Below the pieces are notes generated by a model that was given only the letters and a program-made list of their open reading frames with translations, ran no database searches and had not been told where the DNA came from. From Malania oleifera (Eukaryota > Streptophyta > Magnoliopsida > Santalales > Ximeniaceae), in assembly GCF_029873635.1 (NCBI RefSeq), contig NC_080423.1, forward strand, positions 97,088,397 to 97,152,396: a DNA stretch of 64,000 nucleotides, read 5' to 3'. The position numbers and the translations under genes are program-made. The first letter of the stretch is position 1. Each line of letters opens with the position of its first letter. Below are positions 61,676 through 64,000 of the stretch, in pieces.

Positions 61676-61680
61676 TGATG

Positions 61681-62604
61681 CCCATGTTCCTGGAAGCATG
61701 GTTTATTAATTTATAGGGTGTGTTTGGCGCAAGTTATTTCAAATTAAGAGAATACCGTTTAAAAATAATTGTAAATTATTCATATAATACCAAACACTAT
61801 AATATAATCTGCACAAGACCATTAACAATGATCTAAACCAAACGCCCCACCGTCAGTCAATATTTATTATCTGGAGATTGCAAAAAAATAATAAGTAAAT
61901 AATCTCAATTAGTTGCATGCTTAGCCTTATTTGTTTATTTTTTGTGCTATTTTTCTGAACATATAAGATGCACACACATTAAACAAGTCGAAACAAGATT
62001 CTCATTCTACTTCATGATTTGAGTTTCAAATTTATGAAGTTCAGACGAAATGATGAACTACCCCTTAATTTGAATCAAAGGAAAAGAGGGAAAATGATTA
62101 ATTTTAGACCCGAAAACATTTGGACATTATATGAATTCAACAAGATTCACTTCCAGATTTATTCCGAACAGAGCACAAGCATGCTACAGATGGTGTTTGG
62201 CGTGTAGCCAGAGAGCACAGTAGGGACTAGGGAGGAGCACAATGCATGTGGCAGCCCCTCCACCAAGGACGGACTTTTAGCAAGCTATGGTTCCTGTTTA
62301 TGAGAAAGATTAGGAAAGAAAAACAAGAGCCACTCGTGTGGCTGCACCTGTCAAGTTACAAAGGGAAAAATTTGTTTTTTCTTATATTTTCGTTTTCTAT
62401 TAAATACTACAAAAAATTAAAATTTATTTTAATATGAGAAAAAATGAGAGAGAGAGAGAGAGATGGGAAATCAAAATGTTCTTAACCACCGAAAGTCTAA
62501 ACCATTTATGAGTTATGACTCCAAGATTTATCATGTAACCATATCAAAGAATTGCTTCATAACTAATGGATCCTCCTTTCCTAATCATTTATTTTCTTTC
62601 AACT
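61681..62604. other. Spacer, unit B counterpart of 30976-31825
   Basis: No gene. Compared with A it holds extra sequence at 61681-61797, and lacks about 60 bp at about 62277 that A has near 31410-31495. A (GA)n run is at about 62446-62463. Confidence 0.6.
61716..61797. mobile_element. Possible 82 bp miniature inverted-repeat element
   Basis: GTGTTTGG (61720-61727) and CCAAACAC (61790-61797) form short inverted ends, and TATA borders both sides. Unit A lacks it (TTTATAATATAATC is continuous at about 30980). The superfamily is uncertain. Confidence 0.45.
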
Positions 62605-63399
62605 TGTCATGATGATGCCAAGAGGCCTCCACATCCACTACAAACAAGCATAGGTAAATAAACGAATAAATAAGGAGCAAGTGGACTTGAAAATATCAAG
62701 CAATTCTAAAACATTACCAACCACATAAAAAAACAAAATATTTCTTTTGAGAGAAAACCCAAATCTTGTCCAAACTTTTAAAAATCCCATAAGCATTTCT
62801 TAAAATTTGACCAAAAAAAAAAAGCTTTGAAGCCTCAAATGACGAGCATCTTGTCACCAAATTTACATATAATAGATCTAAGTATTGTGAAATAAATGGT
62901 GAATGTCCCCATCCCTAGAATAAATGTCTCCAACTACTCCTATCGTTCTTGCTCCATCAATCGTCCGTTTCTTCCATGCTCCGTTGAATAATGAAGCAAG
63001 GACAATAAATATTATCCTCAAATGCTCCTTCTATGGCTATATGACTATAGAAGGAGGTACATATGAGGAGAGGAGTGTGCGTAGAAATCAAATGAGAATC
63101 AAACTAAGAAGAAGGTAAACTCTGACAGAAAGAGGAGAAGCAGAAGAGAAAAGAGAAGTGAGATATTTTGTACAAGATGAGGAAGTGAGATATTTGTACA
63201 AAGCCAAACACATATTGTAATTCCTTTTAGCATAGTGCAGTTTGATACCATCGGCCCATGGAGTAGGTATATTCGAATCACGTAAAATCTTGGTCTCGTC
63301 TCCATTTATTTTATTGTTAATTATCTGCATCTTTTTATAACATGTTATCAGCACGAGACTTTAACCTATTGACATGTTTATTTAATTTTCTAACCACCT

Positions 63400-63439
<40 letters not shown>

Positions 63440-64000
63440 TATATATAAACCGCCTCGCTTTAATGGACGGTTTTATTTCTGTTTATTAATATCGCCTTAA
63501 TGGCCAGTTTTATTTCTGTATCGCCTATATATATGTATATATATAAAGTTTAAAGAGTACCAATCTTCAGAAGAGAGAATAAAATAGTTCTGTTAAAGAG
63601 GTTATATATCTAATTTCCAAAAGAGATGCTATATATTTAAATTTTTTGTCTATATATTTAATCTCTAGAAGAGATGATGAATTATTACCCAATTTAATTT
63701 GTAAATTGGAATAATACTCCTAAAGAGTACAAATTGAGAAAAATATAATAATGTTCCTGAAGAAACATATTTAAGTAATCGTCAAAGAGTGAAAATATTA
63801 TATTGTTATCTTAGTATTATTTTCGTTTTTACATTCGTTTTTCTAATTCGCTTTATTATTGTTAATTTATTCAGATGTCAAATCTAAACAAAGTTGATTT
63901 TGTTCCTCTTAACATCAAAGGCAATAATTATCTATCATGAATTCTTGATGTTGAAATCTATTTAAATGCAATGAACTTGGAGAATGCTATTTTAGATAGA
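62605..64000 (+). mobile_element. Ty1/copia fragment (5' LTR, leader, gag start), unit B, runs off the window
   Basis: Probable LTR 62605-63342, then TGTTATCAGCACGAG, a leader, and gag from 63875 (MSNLNKVDFVPLNIKGNNY). It matches 31826-33365. Already broken within the visible gag. The rest lies outside the window. Confidence 0.7.
63403..63436. repeat. (CA)n microsatellite
   Basis: CA run in the copia leader where unit A has a (TA) tract (about 32612-32622). Confidence 0.9.

Noticed and set aside
1-64000. A new defence, toxin or biosynthetic system
   Set aside because: No cluster of co-oriented unknown genes exists; apart from the P450 pair the window is explained by known transposon classes.

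Overview
The window looks like nuclear DNA of a woody eudicot. The evidence is an intronless CYP89A-type cytochrome P450 gene, Ty1/copia and Ty3/gypsy elements with plant-type primer sites, L1-type LINEs, a MULE carrying a plant-mobile-domain gene, hAT elements and long AT, CT and CA microsatellites. The species cannot be named from sequence alone. Only one gene looks functional: the CYP89A gene at 29065-30651. Almost everything else is transposon-derived.

The framework is a large direct duplication. Unit A runs from before the window to at least 33.6 kb. Unit B runs from 41.3 kb to beyond the window end. Both units share, in the same order: a minus-strand solo LTR of about 2.9 kb, about 1.2 kb of unassigned DNA with a (CT)n tract, an L1 relic with a second LINE end nested in it, a spacer, the CYP89A gene, its 3' flank, and a copia LTR plus gag start. 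Between them (36.4-41.3 kb) lies a patchwork of LTR fragments, including an Athila/Tat-type LTR.

Each unit was then invaded separately. Unit A received a SIRE-like copia element (1-8137), a 14.8 kb MULE (13821-28624) that itself holds a solo LTR and a LINE, and a solo LTR inside the copia gag (33574-36331). Unit B received two nested solo LTRs (42457-46298), a small hAT element (51882-52708), a 1.4 kb hAT-like insert that replaces the start of its P450, a young Tork/TNT1-like copia (56424-61675) and a tiny inverted-repeat element. Target-site duplications (TSDs) and the matching empty site in the other unit support several of these events directly.

The most notable signals are four. (1) Two unrelated DNA transposons, a MULE in A and a hAT in B, hit the same ancestral site about 430 bp upstream of the P450, with overlapping TSDs. 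(2) The MULE carries four near-perfect palindromes at each end, just inside its terminal inverted repeats. (3) The two P450 copies differ by only about 1.6%, while flanking DNA differs by about 5-7%, which suggests gene conversion. (4) Several solo LTRs with TGTAACRACCC-like ends share a conserved block of about 120 bp, partly duplicated, with an unrelated minisatellite beside it in each.

All comparisons and difference counts were done by eye. No alignment or database search was run.
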